A stretch of DNA of 64,000 nucleotides from Bog-375 sp049587755 (lineage in GTDB: Bacteria > Acidobacteriota > Terriglobia > Bryobacterales > Bryobacteraceae). The position numbers were made by a program, and so were the translations under genes. The stretch spans positions 186,001 through 250,000 of the forward strand of contig JBAVEN010000010.1 in the NCBI GenBank assembly GCA_049587755.1, in the 5' to 3' direction. Below are positions 35,929-43,567 of this stretch, piece after piece. The notes under the pieces are model-generated. The model ran no database searches and was not told the origin of the DNA. It saw nothing but the letters and a program-made list of their open reading frames with translations. Each line of letters starts with the position of its first letter. Within the stretch, counting starts at the first letter, position 1.

Positions 35929-38214
35929 ATGACGAGGCCCTCACAGATGCGGAAAAAACAGCGATTTCTGCCCTGCATCCTGCTCGCGCTGGCGGTTGCT
36001 CCGTACGCCTGGTCCGCCGATGACCAGCCGGCAATCGAGTGGATGCGCGCCAACGCCATCCGCCTTGCGACCCCCGAGGCCGGCCACGGTTTCGCGGACA
36101 TGCAGCCTTTGAAGCAGGTGGTGGGCAACGCGCGGATTGTCGCGCTGGGCGAGGCGACCCACGGCACCCGCGAGTTCTTCCAGCTCAAGCACCGCATGCT
36201 GGAATTCCTCGCCACCGAGATGGGGTTCACCATCTTCTCGATTGAAGCCAACATGCCGGAAGCGTACCGGCTGAACGACTACGTCCTCAACGGCAACGGG
36301 GATCCCAAAAAGCTGCTGAAGGGCATGTATTTCTGGACGTGGGACACCGAGGAAGTGCTGGACATGATCCGCTGGATGAGGGAGTTCAACAAGTCCGGCA
36401 AGGGACGTGTCGAGTTCACCGGCTTCGACATGCAAACGCCCACGGTGGCGATGAAGATCGTGCAGGATTTCGTCGCCAAAAACGATCCGGATTACTCTGC
36501 CGCACTCCGCCTTGCGTCGGATCAGGCAAGCCATGCCCAGCAGACCTCCCAGGGCGCAAACTTCGGGTTTGCCACGGCGAACTTTCCCGTCAAGGAAGCA
36601 GCAGGCAAGCGCGTACATTACAGCGGCTACATCAAGACCGAAGGAATCACCCGCGGGTATGCGGGGCTGTGGTGGCGGGTGGATGGCGCCTCGGGAATTC
36701 TGGCTTTTGACAACATGCAGGATCGCGGAGTAACCGGCACTACGGACTGGAAAAAGTATGACATCGATTTGCCCGTCGCGGCCGGCGCCATAAACATCAA
36801 CTTCGGCGCGCTCCTCACCGGCGATGGGTCGGCATGGTTCGACGGCCTGGCGGTGGAGCTGGACGGCAAGCCCTACGCAGATGCCGGCCTCCTCGATCTG
36901 GACTTTGAGAATTCGGCGAAGGGGTTCTTTACCGGCGGAAACGGCTACCAGGTGCGGCCGGATGACACTGTCTTTCACAGCGGAAAGCACAGCTTGCAGA
37001 TGAAGTATGTAGGCGGGGCCGCAACCCCATCGAATGCGACGGATGCCAAGATCGCCTCCGTAACCTGGAGCGGCGTGGTGCGCCATCTCGAGGGATCGCG
37101 CGAGGTTTATCGGAAAGGCGCCGCCACGGCCGCCGATATCGAGTGGGCCATCCAGAACGCCAGAGTTGTTTTGCAGGCGATGCAGATGAAGGCCAACCAG
37201 GTCACCCGCGACGAGAGCATGGCGCGCAACATCAAGTGGATTCTGGACAACTCGCCGAAAGCGAAGATAGTCGTGTGGGCGCACAACGGGCACGTCGGCA
37301 CGGCCACCAGCGGGGCGTACCGCTCGATGGGATCCTGGCTGCGGGAGATGTATGGCGACAACATGGTGATTTTCGGCTTTGCCTTCAACCAGGGATCCTT
37401 TCAGGCGGTGGAGACGGGCAAGAGGCTCCGGGATTTCACTGTGCCGCCGGCTCACGCGGGCAGCCTGGATGCCACCCTGGCCGCAACCGGAATTCCCCTC
37501 TTCGCGCTGGATCTGCGGCCAATCCCCAAGACCGGGCCGGTCGCTGCGTGGTGGAACGAGCCGCACCTGACACGGAGTATCGGCGCCGTGTTCTCCGAGA
37601 GCGCGGCCCATGTCCTGTTTCCGCTGATCGCACCGCGGACTTATGATGCCCTGCTTTTTGTCGAGAAAACCACGGCCGCACGCAAGAACCTAGACCTAGG
37701 TGTGAAGTTCGATGTTCGTGCGGCTGGGGACTCGAAAGAATACCGCGACTCCGAATACGGCGTCGCGTTCACGCTGCCACCCGGCTGGAGCGTCTCTCAA
37801 GCACAACGATGGGGCAATCGGGAAACGACGGTGTTCCTTAACGCGACGCAATCGGAAGCGACCGCCGCGCTTTATTTCAGGGTGGCGGCGGCTCCCGAGA
37901 AGATCTCGCCGGATGAGATTCGGCAGAAGCTTCGCAGCGAGACGGAGGCCAAAGTCGCACAGCGGGCAACCGAGGGACTTGCGGGGTACCGGATCCGGCC
38001 AGACAGCTATCAATATCGCGAGATTAACGGGCGACAGGCCCTGGCTTGCGTCGCGGACTACACGCTGGAAGGGCGCGCGATGGCGGAATATCTCGTATAT
38101 GCCAGGAGCGGCCAGGTGCTGGCATTATTCTTTGCGCGCATGCCGGCCGGCGAATTGGACCGGTTTCGCGAACGGTTTGACACCGTCGCCAACAGCCTGA
38201 CGCTTCCACAGTAA
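35929..38214 (+). CDS. Secreted erythromycin-esterase-family protein with inserted domain
   Basis: A 761-residue exported protein with a signal peptide (about 1-30). The catalytic family domain begins near residue 60: VALGEATHGTREFFQLKHRM (74-94) holds the Glu-His pair and SIEANMPEAYRLNDYVL follows; the second half, from about residue 380, has VVWAHNGHVG and the closing LFPLIAP. Between them, residues about 200-365 are a beta-rich insert (YSGYIKTEGI, SAWFDGLAVELDG) resembling a carbohydrate-binding-like fold. A further C-terminal domain (about 605-761) has unrelated composition. Macrolide hydrolysis is not implied: EreA relatives in soil bacteria have diverse unknown substrates. Starts at 35929 and 35947 are both possible. 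Confidence 0.85.
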   Translation: MTRPSQMRKKQRFLPCILLALAVAPYAWSADDQPAIEWMRANAIRLATPEAGHGFADMQPLKQVVGNARIVALGEATHGTREFFQLKHRMLEFLATEMGFTIFSIEANMPEAYRLNDYVLNGNGDPKKLLKGMYFWTWDTEEVLDMIRWMREFNKSGKGRVEFTGFDMQTPTVAMKIVQDFVAKNDPDYSAALRLASDQASHAQQTSQGANFGFATANFPVKEAAGKRVHYSGYIKTEGITRGYAGLWWRVDGASGILAFDNMQDRGVTGTTDWKKYDIDLPVAAGAININFGALLTGDGSAWFDGLAVELDGKPYADAGLLDLDFENSAKGFFTGGNGYQVRPDDTVFHSGKHSLQMKYVGGAATPSNATDAKIASVTWSGVVRHLEGSREVYRKGAATAADIEWAIQNARVVLQAMQMKANQVTRDESMARNIKWILDNSPKAKIVVWAHNGHVGTATSGAYRSMGSWLREMYGDNMVIFGFAFNQGSFQAVETGKRLRDFTVPPAHAGSLDATLAATGIPLFALDLRPIPKTGPVAAWWNEPHLTRSIGAVFSESAAHVLFPLIAPRTYDALLFVEKTTAARKNLDLGVKFDVRAAGDSKEYRDSEYGVAFTLPPGWSVSQAQRWGNRETTVFLNATQSEATAALYFRVAAAPEKISPDEIRQKLRSETEAKVAQRATEGLAGYRIRPDSYQYREINGRQALACVADYTLEGRAMAEYLVYARSGQVLALFFARMPAGELDRFRERFDTVANSLTLPQ

Positions 38215-38243
38215 GGGCGGGTCATAAAAATAGCGGGCCATCG

Positions 38244-38269
38244 GAGCCGCGACCGTTAGGGAGCGGTTG
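38244..38269. repeat. Dispersed repeat, copy 2
   Basis: GAGCCGCGACCGTTAGG and the following bases match 14517-14542 at 24 of 26 positions. The element lies between the esterase-family gene and the candidate leader peptide. It may be part of the same interspersed family as the hairpin repeats. Confidence 0.65.
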
Positions 38270-38306
38270 GTACTGGCGTCACGGAATGCCGGGGAGGACT
38301 AGTGTC

Positions 38307-38369
38307 ATGATTTCGTCCGTCCGCGGCAAATGTCGTCGAACGCGCATCGACCCGCCCTGTGCGCCTTGA
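38307..38369 (+). CDS. Candidate 20-residue leader peptide upstream of the tyrosine phenol-lyase gene
   Basis: A short frame reading MISSVRGKCRRTRIDPPCAP, preceded by a strong GGGGAGG nine bases before the ATG and ending 27 bases before the lyase start. The gap also contains the lyase's own GGAGG. Its place recalls TnaC, the leader peptide of tryptophanase operons, which also ends in Pro right before the stop; here the end is Asp-Pro-Pro-Cys-Ala-Pro-stop, and Pro-Pro is prone to stall ribosomes. It contains neither Trp nor Tyr, so if it senses an amino acid it does so as free ligand. Evidence is position and ribosome site only. Confidence 0.35.
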   Translation: MISSVRGKCRRTRIDPPCAP

Positions 38370-38396
38370 GTATCCTATCAATCTACGGAGGTTTCC

Positions 38397-39779
38397 ATGG
38401 AGCGAAAGAAAAGCTGGGCGGAACCGTTCCGCATCAAGGTGGTCGAGCGCGTTCGCATGACCTCGCCGGAGGAGCGGCAGCGCGCGCTGCGCGAGGCCGG
38501 TTACAACACCTTTCTGCTGGCTTCGCGAGACGTGTACATCGATCTGCTGACCGATTCCGGCACCTCCGCCATGAGCGACCGGCAATGGTCGGCGATGATG
38601 CTGGGCGACGAGGCCTATGCGGGCAGCGAAAGTTTCTATCGCCTGGAAGATGCCGTCCGCCGCGCCTACGGCTATGAGCACGTCATTCCCACCCACCAGG
38701 GCCGCGGCGCCGAGCACATCCTCTCGCAAATTCTGATCCGGCCCGGCGATGTCGTTCCGGGCAACATGTACTTCACCACCACGCGCATGCACCAGGAACT
38801 GGCTGGCGGCCGGTTCACCGACATCATCATTCCCGAAGCGCACGATCCCTCGAGCAGCCATCCGTTCAAGGGCGACGTGGACCTCGAGAAACTCGAGCAG
38901 ATTCTCGCCGCCAATCCCGGCAAAGTGCCGTATCTCAGCATTGCGGCCACGGTCAACATGGCCGGCGGCCAGCCCATCTCGCTCGCCAATCTCCGCGCGG
39001 TGCGGGAGATGGCGCAGCGCCACGGCGTGCGCATCATCCTCGACGCCACCCGCATCGCCGAGAACGCCTACTTCATCGAAGAGCGCGAGCCGGGCCAGCG
39101 CGGCCGCTCCATCGCCTCGGTCGTCAGCGACCTGTGCGCTCTTTCCGATGGCTGCACCATGAGCGCGAAGAAGGACCCGCTCGCCAATATCGGCGGATTC
39201 CTCGCCCTGCGCGATCCCGAGATCGCGGAGCGCGCCCGCAACCTGCTGGTGGTTTTCGAAGGGCTGCACACTTACGGCGGGATGGCCGGGCGCGACATGG
39301 AGGCGGTGGCCGTCGGCATCGGAGAGTCGCTCGAGGACGACCACATCCGCGCGCGCGTCGGCCAGGTGCGTTACCTCGGCCAGAAGCTGATGGATTGGGG
39401 CATTCCACTGGTCCAGCCGATCGGCGGCCACGGCGTGTTTCTCGATGCCAGAGCTTTTCTGCCGCACATTCCGCAGCCGCAGTATCCGGCGCAAACCCTG
39501 GCAGCGGCCCTCTATCTCGACGCCGGCGTGCGTTCCATGGAGCGCGGCGCGGTTTCCGCCGGACGCGATCCCGAAACCGGGCAGGAACGCATGCCGCGGC
39601 TCGAACTGGTTCGCCTCGCCATCCCGCGCCGCGTCTACACGCAGGCCCACATGGACGTGGCCGCCGAGTCGGTGCTCAGCGTTTTCGAAGGCCGCGACTC
39701 GCTCAGGGGCCTCCGCATGGTCCATGAGCCGAAACATCTGCGCTTTTTCCAGGCGCGCTTCGAGCCGCTGGCGTCTTGA
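38397..39779 (+). CDS. tpl: Tyrosine phenol-lyase-type beta-eliminating lyase
   Basis: A 460-residue PLP enzyme of the tryptophanase/tyrosine phenol-lyase family, splitting an aromatic amino acid to the ring compound, pyruvate and ammonia. Family marks: DLLTDSGTSAMSDRQW, THQGRGAE, DATRIAENAYFI, the PLP lysine in MSAKKD (Lys259) and GGMAGRDMEA. Residues separating the two activities favour tyrosine phenol-lyase: MYFTTTR where tryptophanase differs, and VRSMERG, whose Arg corresponds to the phenol-binding Arg381 of Citrobacter TPL. GGAGG stands 6 bases before the ATG. It lies between the esterase-family gene and the remnant of the pmbA 5' end; the original next gene was presumably pmbA. Confidence 0.85.
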   Translation: MERKKSWAEPFRIKVVERVRMTSPEERQRALREAGYNTFLLASRDVYIDLLTDSGTSAMSDRQWSAMMLGDEAYAGSESFYRLEDAVRRAYGYEHVIPTHQGRGAEHILSQILIRPGDVVPGNMYFTTTRMHQELAGGRFTDIIIPEAHDPSSSHPFKGDVDLEKLEQILAANPGKVPYLSIAATVNMAGGQPISLANLRAVREMAQRHGVRIILDATRIAENAYFIEEREPGQRGRSIASVVSDLCALSDGCTMSAKKDPLANIGGFLALRDPEIAERARNLLVVFEGLHTYGGMAGRDMEAVAVGIGESLEDDHIRARVGQVRYLGQKLMDWGIPLVQPIGGHGVFLDARAFLPHIPQPQYPAQTLAAALYLDAGVRSMERGAVSAGRDPETGQERMPRLELVRLAIPRRVYTQAHMDVAAESVLSVFEGRDSLRGLRMVHEPKHLRFFQARFEPLAS

Positions 39780-39790
39780 GGACTGCCCGC

Positions 39791-39841
39791 CCCGCGATGT
39801 CAGCCTGTGAATATGCCTTCCGGCGAGAACCATTTGAGCGA
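39791..39841 (+). repeat. 51-bp direct repeat, left copy (pmbA 5' end)
   Basis: Matches 40950-41000 at 48 of 51 positions. It contains CCCGCGATGTCAGCC and the first codons of pmbA (MPSGENHL). Together with the right copy it brackets the 1.1-kb segment with the toxin-antitoxin pair and the orphan gene. Confidence 0.9.
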
Positions 39842-39923
39842 GCGGGCCCCGGGCCTGCGAATGGCCCGGCACGCGCGCATCTTTAATATAGAGGCGCTAT
39901 TGATGCTCTATATAGAAGCATGA
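39813..39923 (+). pseudogene. Truncated duplicate of the pmbA start
   Basis: Starts MPSGENHLSERAPG, identical to PmbA for eight codons, then diverges and ends at TGA 39921 after 36 codons. The ATG lies 33 bases after the lyase stop, the natural place for a following gene. I read this as the original pmbA 5' end separated from the rest by the inserted island. Compared with the intact copy, the TAGCCT upstream has changed to CAGCCT. Confidence 0.7.
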
Positions 39924-39929
39924 TATAGT
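39886..39929 (+). promoter_or_regulatory. Promoter and operator of the MazF-like operon
   Basis: ATATAGAG (39886-39893) and CTCTATAT (39906-39913) form an exact 8-bp inverted repeat with a 12-base spacer, overlapping a promoter: -35 TTGATG (39900-39905), 18-base spacer, -10 TATAGT (39924-39929). Ten bases separate the -10 from the antitoxin ATG. The overlap fits autorepression by the RHH antitoxin. The stretch is markedly AT-rich against its surroundings. Confidence 0.6.
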
Positions 39930-39939
39930 AGAAGTAGAT

Positions 39940-40158
39940 ATGCCGTCCCTTTTGATTCAACTCGACGACGCCACCGCCAAGAAGCTCGAACGGATTGCCC
40001 CGGCAAGGCAACGCAAGCGTGCCAACTTCATCCGTGAGGCGGTGAAAGAGGCTATCCGCAACCATGAATACGCCCGCATGCGTGAGGCTTACCGGCTGCA
40101 GCCCGACTCGGCGGAGGAGGCTGATGACTGGTCTTCCGCCGAGGAATTCAAGCCGTGA
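39940..40158 (+). CDS. Ribbon-helix-helix antitoxin
   Basis: A 72-residue protein. LLIQLDDATAKKLERIAPARQRKRANFIREAVKEAI is a CopG/MetJ-type ribbon-helix-helix DNA-binding domain; the acidic tail (SAEEADDWSSAEEF) would block the toxin. It overlaps the MazF-like gene by 4 bases (ATGA). There is no Shine-Dalgarno, and the -10 is only 10 bases before the ATG, so translation may start from a leaderless message. It lies in the island bracketed by 51-bp repeats. Confidence 0.85.
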   Translation: MPSLLIQLDDATAKKLERIAPARQRKRANFIREAVKEAIRNHEYARMREAYRLQPDSAEEADDWSSAEEFKP

Positions 40159-40490
40159 AGCAATTCGAGATCTGGTGGGCCGACCTGCCCAAGCCCGCGG
40201 GGCGCCGCCCTGTGCTTCTTTTGAGCCGCGACGATGCGTACGAGTACCTGAACAAGTTTGTGGTGGCTGAAGTCACGACGAGAATCCGCCACATACCGGT
40301 GGAGGTGCCACTCGGCCGCCGTGAAGGAATGACGAAGCCGTGCGTAGCCAACTGCGACAATCTTCGCACGCTGCGGCGTGAGGCACTGGGCGCGAGGATT
40401 TCCCAACTGGCAATCGGCAGGGTGCCGGAGGTCAAACGCGCCGTCGGCTATGCGTTTGGCTGGCCCGAACTCATAGACGCCGAGGGGTGA
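40155..40490 (+). CDS. MazF/PemK-like toxin
   Basis: A 111-residue endoribonuclease toxin of the MazF fold. FEIWWADLPKPAGRRPVLLLSRD is the family start (Trp-x-x-x-Leu-x-x-Pro-x-Gly-x-Arg-Pro), VVAEVTTRIRHIPVEVPLG the second strand region, and VANCDNLRTLRRE the segment with the conserved Asn-x-Asp plus basic residues. It probably cuts mRNA or tRNA at a short specific sequence. It overlaps the antitoxin and ends 70 bases before the convergent orphan gene. Confidence 0.88.
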   Translation: MKQFEIWWADLPKPAGRRPVLLLSRDDAYEYLNKFVVAEVTTRIRHIPVEVPLGRREGMTKPCVANCDNLRTLRREALGARISQLAIGRVPEVKRAVGYAFGWPELIDAEG

Positions 40491-40560
40491 GTCTTCGCCC
40501 CCGTCACGCCCGCCCGAAAACCCGAAATGCGCTTGGGTGACACGATTCCTAACGCGAGGG

Positions 40561-40884
40561 CTATGGCTTCCCCAAGGCGAGATGCTGGGCAACCAGGCGC
40601 GCAAGCTCTTCCCTGTCGACGCCGTTGAACTGGCCAACCGTGCTGTAAGGCAGGTCGGAGCCCGGGGTGGGTGCGGATTCGAGTTCCACCGAATACCGGG
40701 CGGGCTGTCCCAGGGACGCGATATAGACGAGCTGCGTCGGGTCACTTATCGCTGCTATGCCGATCGCACTGCGGTCGGCCTCCCAATGATCCATTAGGCG
40801 GAAGCGCGGCCCGAGTCGATCTTTGAGCCATGAAAGCACTTCGAGGATTTCGGCGTCCTTGTCAGGCATTTCAAACCCAGGCAT
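40561..40884 (-). CDS. Small hypothetical protein in the toxin-antitoxin island
   Basis: A 107-residue soluble protein, convergent to the MazF-like gene. It begins MPGFEMPDKDAEILEVLSW and shows mixed alpha/beta character with no family I recognise; the C-terminal helix (DREELARLVAQHLALG) is amphipathic. The frame is open beyond the ATG into pmbA antisense, but codon bias and a GTGAGG ribosome-like site 8 bases upstream support 40884. It lies within the repeat-bracketed segment, so it came with the island or is a passenger of it. It could be an immunity-type or accessory component; nothing in the sequence decides this. Confidence 0.6.
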   Translation of the reverse strand: MPGFEMPDKDAEILEVLSWLKDRLGPRFRLMDHWEADRSAIGIAAISDPTQLVYIASLGQPARYSVELESAPTPGSDLPYSTVGQFNGVDREELARLVAQHLALGKP

Positions 40885-40949
40885 ACATGTGGACCTCACC
40901 CAACTATCATTGTGCGCCTTCGCCACGACAACCCGGGAGTTTCCCCTCC

Positions 40950-41000
40950 CCCGCGATGTTAGCCTGTGAATATGCCTTCCGGCGAAAACCATTTGGGCGA
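40950..41000 (+). repeat. 51-bp direct repeat, right copy (intact pmbA 5' end)
   Basis: Right partner of 39791-39841, with three mismatches. It comprises 22 bases upstream of the pmbA ATG plus its first nine to ten codons, and belongs to the functional gene. Confidence 0.9.
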
Positions 41001-42330
41001 CCTGGCTCGGGACGTGGTGCGGCGGGCGCTCTCCGCTGGGGCCGCCGACGCTGAGTGCACCATCGAGGAAGGCGACGAATTCTCCGCCAACGTGCGCATG
41101 CGTGAGTTGGAAAACCTGAAAGAGGCTGGCTCGCGCGCCGCCGGGCTGCGGATTCTGATTGGCAAACGCACTGGGTCGTCTTACACCTCGGATCTTTCCG
41201 CTGAAGGCATCGATCACCTGGTGAAATCGGCCATCGAGCTGGTGGAAGTAACCACCGAGGACCCGCACGCCGGTCTGCCGGAGGCGGAGGAACTGGGCGC
41301 ACTTACTGGCGACCTGGATCTCTATTCGGCGGACGTCGACGCTCTCGAGACCGATGCCAGGGTCGCGCTGGCGCGCCGCGCCGAAGAAGCGGCCCTGGCC
41401 GCCGATCCACGCATTACCAATTCCGAAGGCGCTTCGTTCGACAGCTACGCCGGCCGCCACATTTTCGCCAACTCGCGCGGCTTTGCGGGCGAATATCGCA
41501 CCAGCTCGTGTACCCTGGCGGTGGTGCCCGTGGCGCGCGAAGGAGAATCGATGGAGCGCGATGCGTGGCACCATTCCGCGCGCTCCCTGGCCTTGCTGGA
41601 GCCGCCCGAGCAGATCGGCCGCACCGCGGCTGCGCGCGCCCTGCGCCGCCTGAATCCGGTGAAGGTCGCCACTCAGAAGGTGCCCGTGGTGTTCGAGCCG
41701 CGCACCGCCGCGTCGCTGGTCGCAAACCTGTTCGAAGCCGTCCACGGCATGCTGATTTACCGGCACGAGTCGTTCCTGGCCGGGAAGGTCGGCCAGAAAG
41801 TGGCCAGCGAAAAACTCTCGCTGATTGACGACGCCACTATCCCCGGCCTGTTCGGCACCTCGCCGTTCGACGATGAAGGCGTGGCCTCGCGGCGCACCGT
41901 GGTCATCGAGCGCGGCGTGCTGAAGAGTTACCTGCTGAACACCTACGCGGCACGCAAGCTGGGGATGAAGACCACCGGCAATGCCTCGCGCGGCCTGGCT
42001 GGCAACGCGGGCATCGGCCACGGGAACTTTTTCGTCGATTGCGGTGTCCAACCGCCGGCGCGGATTATTGCCGGAATCGCCGACGGCTTTTACGTTACGG
42101 AACTGATCGGCATGGGCGTGAACATCGTCACCGGCGATTACTCGCGCGGCGCCGCGGGCTTGTGGATTCGCAACGGCGAGTTGGCGTACGCGGTTTCCGA
42201 AGTCACCATTGCCGGCAAGCTGCAAGACATGCTGATGGGCGTCGAAGAGGTCGGAAATGACCTCGAGTTTCGCGGCTCCGCGGCCGCGCCCACGCTCAAG
42301 ATTGGAGAGATGACCGTTGGCGGCAAATAA
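40972..42330 (+). CDS. pmbA: PmbA/TldE, inactive partner of TldD
   Basis: A 452-residue homologue of TldD that lacks the HExxxH motif; together they form the heterodimeric peptidase. Signatures: LKEAGSRAAGLRILIGKRTGSSY, HESFLAGKVGQKVASEKLSLIDD, TGNASRGLAGNAGIGHGNFFVD and LTELIGMGVNIVTGDYSRGAAG-like end (here VTELIGMGVN). ATG 40972 was chosen over GTG 40966 because TAGCCT lies 6 bases before it exactly as for tldD. The 5' end is duplicated at 39791-39841. The stop overlaps the next gene, whose TTG start is inside pmbA. Confidence 0.95.
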   Translation: MPSGENHLGDLARDVVRRALSAGAADAECTIEEGDEFSANVRMRELENLKEAGSRAAGLRILIGKRTGSSYTSDLSAEGIDHLVKSAIELVEVTTEDPHAGLPEAEELGALTGDLDLYSADVDALETDARVALARRAEEAALAADPRITNSEGASFDSYAGRHIFANSRGFAGEYRTSSCTLAVVPVAREGESMERDAWHHSARSLALLEPPEQIGRTAAARALRRLNPVKVATQKVPVVFEPRTAASLVANLFEAVHGMLIYRHESFLAGKVGQKVASEKLSLIDDATIPGLFGTSPFDDEGVASRRTVVIERGVLKSYLLNTYAARKLGMKTTGNASRGLAGNAGIGHGNFFVDCGVQPPARIIAGIADGFYVTELIGMGVNIVTGDYSRGAAGLWIRNGELAYAVSEVTIAGKLQDMLMGVEEVGNDLEFRGSAAAPTLKIGEMTVGGK

Positions 42331-42826
42331 AACGGCGGGTGTGGACCAGGCGGCCAGCCCGCAACACAACCGATTCTCGATTCACCCGGCGGCCATCGTG
42401 GTTGCGCTCGTGCTGGCCGCGGGAGTGGCCGGGTTCCTGTACCTGAACCGGCTTTCCCAGCAAGCGCCTCCTGCGCCGCCACCCCTGACCGGCGCGGCGC
42501 GCGCTTACATCCACGACGGCTTCCTCAAGATCACCAACTCCAACATGCAGGCGCATGAGAGCTACCTCAAGCAGGAAGTCGTGGAAATCACGGGTGATAT
42601 CACCAACACCGGCAACCGCGTGCTCGGCACGGTGGAAATCGTCTGCGTGTTCTACGATGCGTACGGGCAGGTGATTCTGCGCGAGCGGGTGGCTATCGTC
42701 AGCCGCAAGATGCAGAAGCTCGCGCCTGGCGAATCGAAGCCCTTTCGCCTGGCCTTCGACAACGTTCCTGATAGTTGGAATCAGGCGATGCCGCAAATGG
42801 TGATCGCCGCCATCGATTTCGCGTAG
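42317..42826 (+). CDS. Membrane-anchored FxLYD-type protein
   Basis: A 169-residue protein with one N-terminal membrane segment (about residues 25-44) followed by a Pro-rich linker and a beta-sandwich resembling FxLYD/DUF2393 domains: VEITGDITNTGNRVLGTVEI, VFYDAYGQVILRERV. Such domains face outside and their function is unknown. The start is TTG 42317, with GGAGAGA seven bases upstream, overlapping the pmbA end by 14 bases, so it is translationally coupled to pmbA. Confidence 0.75.
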   Translation: MAANKTAGVDQAASPQHNRFSIHPAAIVVALVLAAGVAGFLYLNRLSQQAPPAPPPLTGAARAYIHDGFLKITNSNMQAHESYLKQEVVEITGDITNTGNRVLGTVEIVCVFYDAYGQVILRERVAIVSRKMQKLAPGESKPFRLAFDNVPDSWNQAMPQMVIAAIDFA

Positions 42827-43145
42827 CGCTCATTCTCACACCAGGCCTGTAGCGCCGGCGGTCTTTGCCGCCGGTTCTTTCCGAGCCGCCCGGTGGGGCA
42901 GCTTTCAACCTGCCCAGCGCAGGTTTCACCCTGCCAATCGAGTTTCAACATTTCCGAGCGTTCGGCGCCCCACTCGCGTCGCCCGGCTAATCGTTGTGCC
43001 TTGTATCAGGGCACGGCTTCAGCCGGGCCACAAGACTCACCGATCATGAGGCTTTAGCCCCTGCGGCTTTTTCCTTGCCGGTTACGTTAAGCAGTACGGA
43101 AACCTCTCGGGATTTGCCATCGGGCGCGCGCTTTCCCACGGTCCC
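42827..43145. other. Intergenic repeat region
   Basis: 319 bases with no gene. It holds a degenerate GGTGGGGCAGCTTTCAACC hairpin element (42892-42914) related to 14433-14455, a second similar CAGGTTTCACCCTGCC unit, and the dispersed repeat at 43001-43063. Confidence 0.6.
43001..43063. repeat. Dispersed hairpin repeat, copy 2
   Basis: Partner of 11013-11076: 31 of 33 positions agree in the left block, both have the CGGCTTCAGCCG hairpin, and both end with TAGCCCCTG. The middle 20 bases differ. Confidence 0.75.
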
Positions 43146-43520
43146 TCACTTCTGCCGCTTAATCGTCATCGGCGGCATGTCCATGTCGCCGGTATCCGCC
43201 TTGGTCTTGAGGACGATCTCGTCGCCGTTGATGGTGCCCTCGCTCGAAAAGGTGGTGCCGCCGTTGAAATCCACCTTTACGGAAAACGAAATTTTGTCCC
43301 CATCCACCTTGCCGTTGTCGAGCGGCAGCGGATCGCCTTGCGGCCCCAGAACCGTGCCCGTCAGCTTGGCGCCGTCCTGTTTGAAGGTGTAAGTCAGGGT
43401 GAAGGTGCTGCCATCGGGAGAGGATAGGTCGCCCTTCCAAGTGCCGGTCACGTCCGCGGCCCAGGCGGCCGTGGCCAAAAGCAGGAACAGGATTCCCGTT
43501 CCCAGTCTGTGTGTAGGCAT
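43146..43520 (-). CDS. Small secreted beta-barrel-like protein
   Basis: A 124-residue exported protein. Signal peptide 1-22 (cleavage near AWAA), then a body of alternating strands with VTGTWKGDLSSPDGSTFTLTYTF and LTGTVLGPQGDPLPLDNGKVDGD, a pattern recurrent in short acidobacterial secreted proteins with lipocalin-like folds. Function unknown. It is divergent from the SpoIIE-type gene, with less than 50 bases between starts. Confidence 0.8.
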   Translation of the reverse strand: MPTHRLGTGILFLLLATAAWAADVTGTWKGDLSSPDGSTFTLTYTFKQDGAKLTGTVLGPQGDPLPLDNGKVDGDKISFSVKVDFNGGTTFSSEGTINGDEIVLKTKADTGDMDMPPMTIKRQK

Positions 43521-43567
43521 GCTCCAGATTGTACCGTCTGTCTTTCGGGTACGCTAGTCTGGAAAGG

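Noticed and set aside
35941..37611. 556-codon minus-strand open frame
   Set aside because: Antisense to the erythromycin-esterase-family gene.
38215..38396. Tna-type attenuation region as a firm call
   Set aside because: No Trp or Tyr codon in the small frame and no terminator-like hairpin seen, so it is reported only as a candidate.
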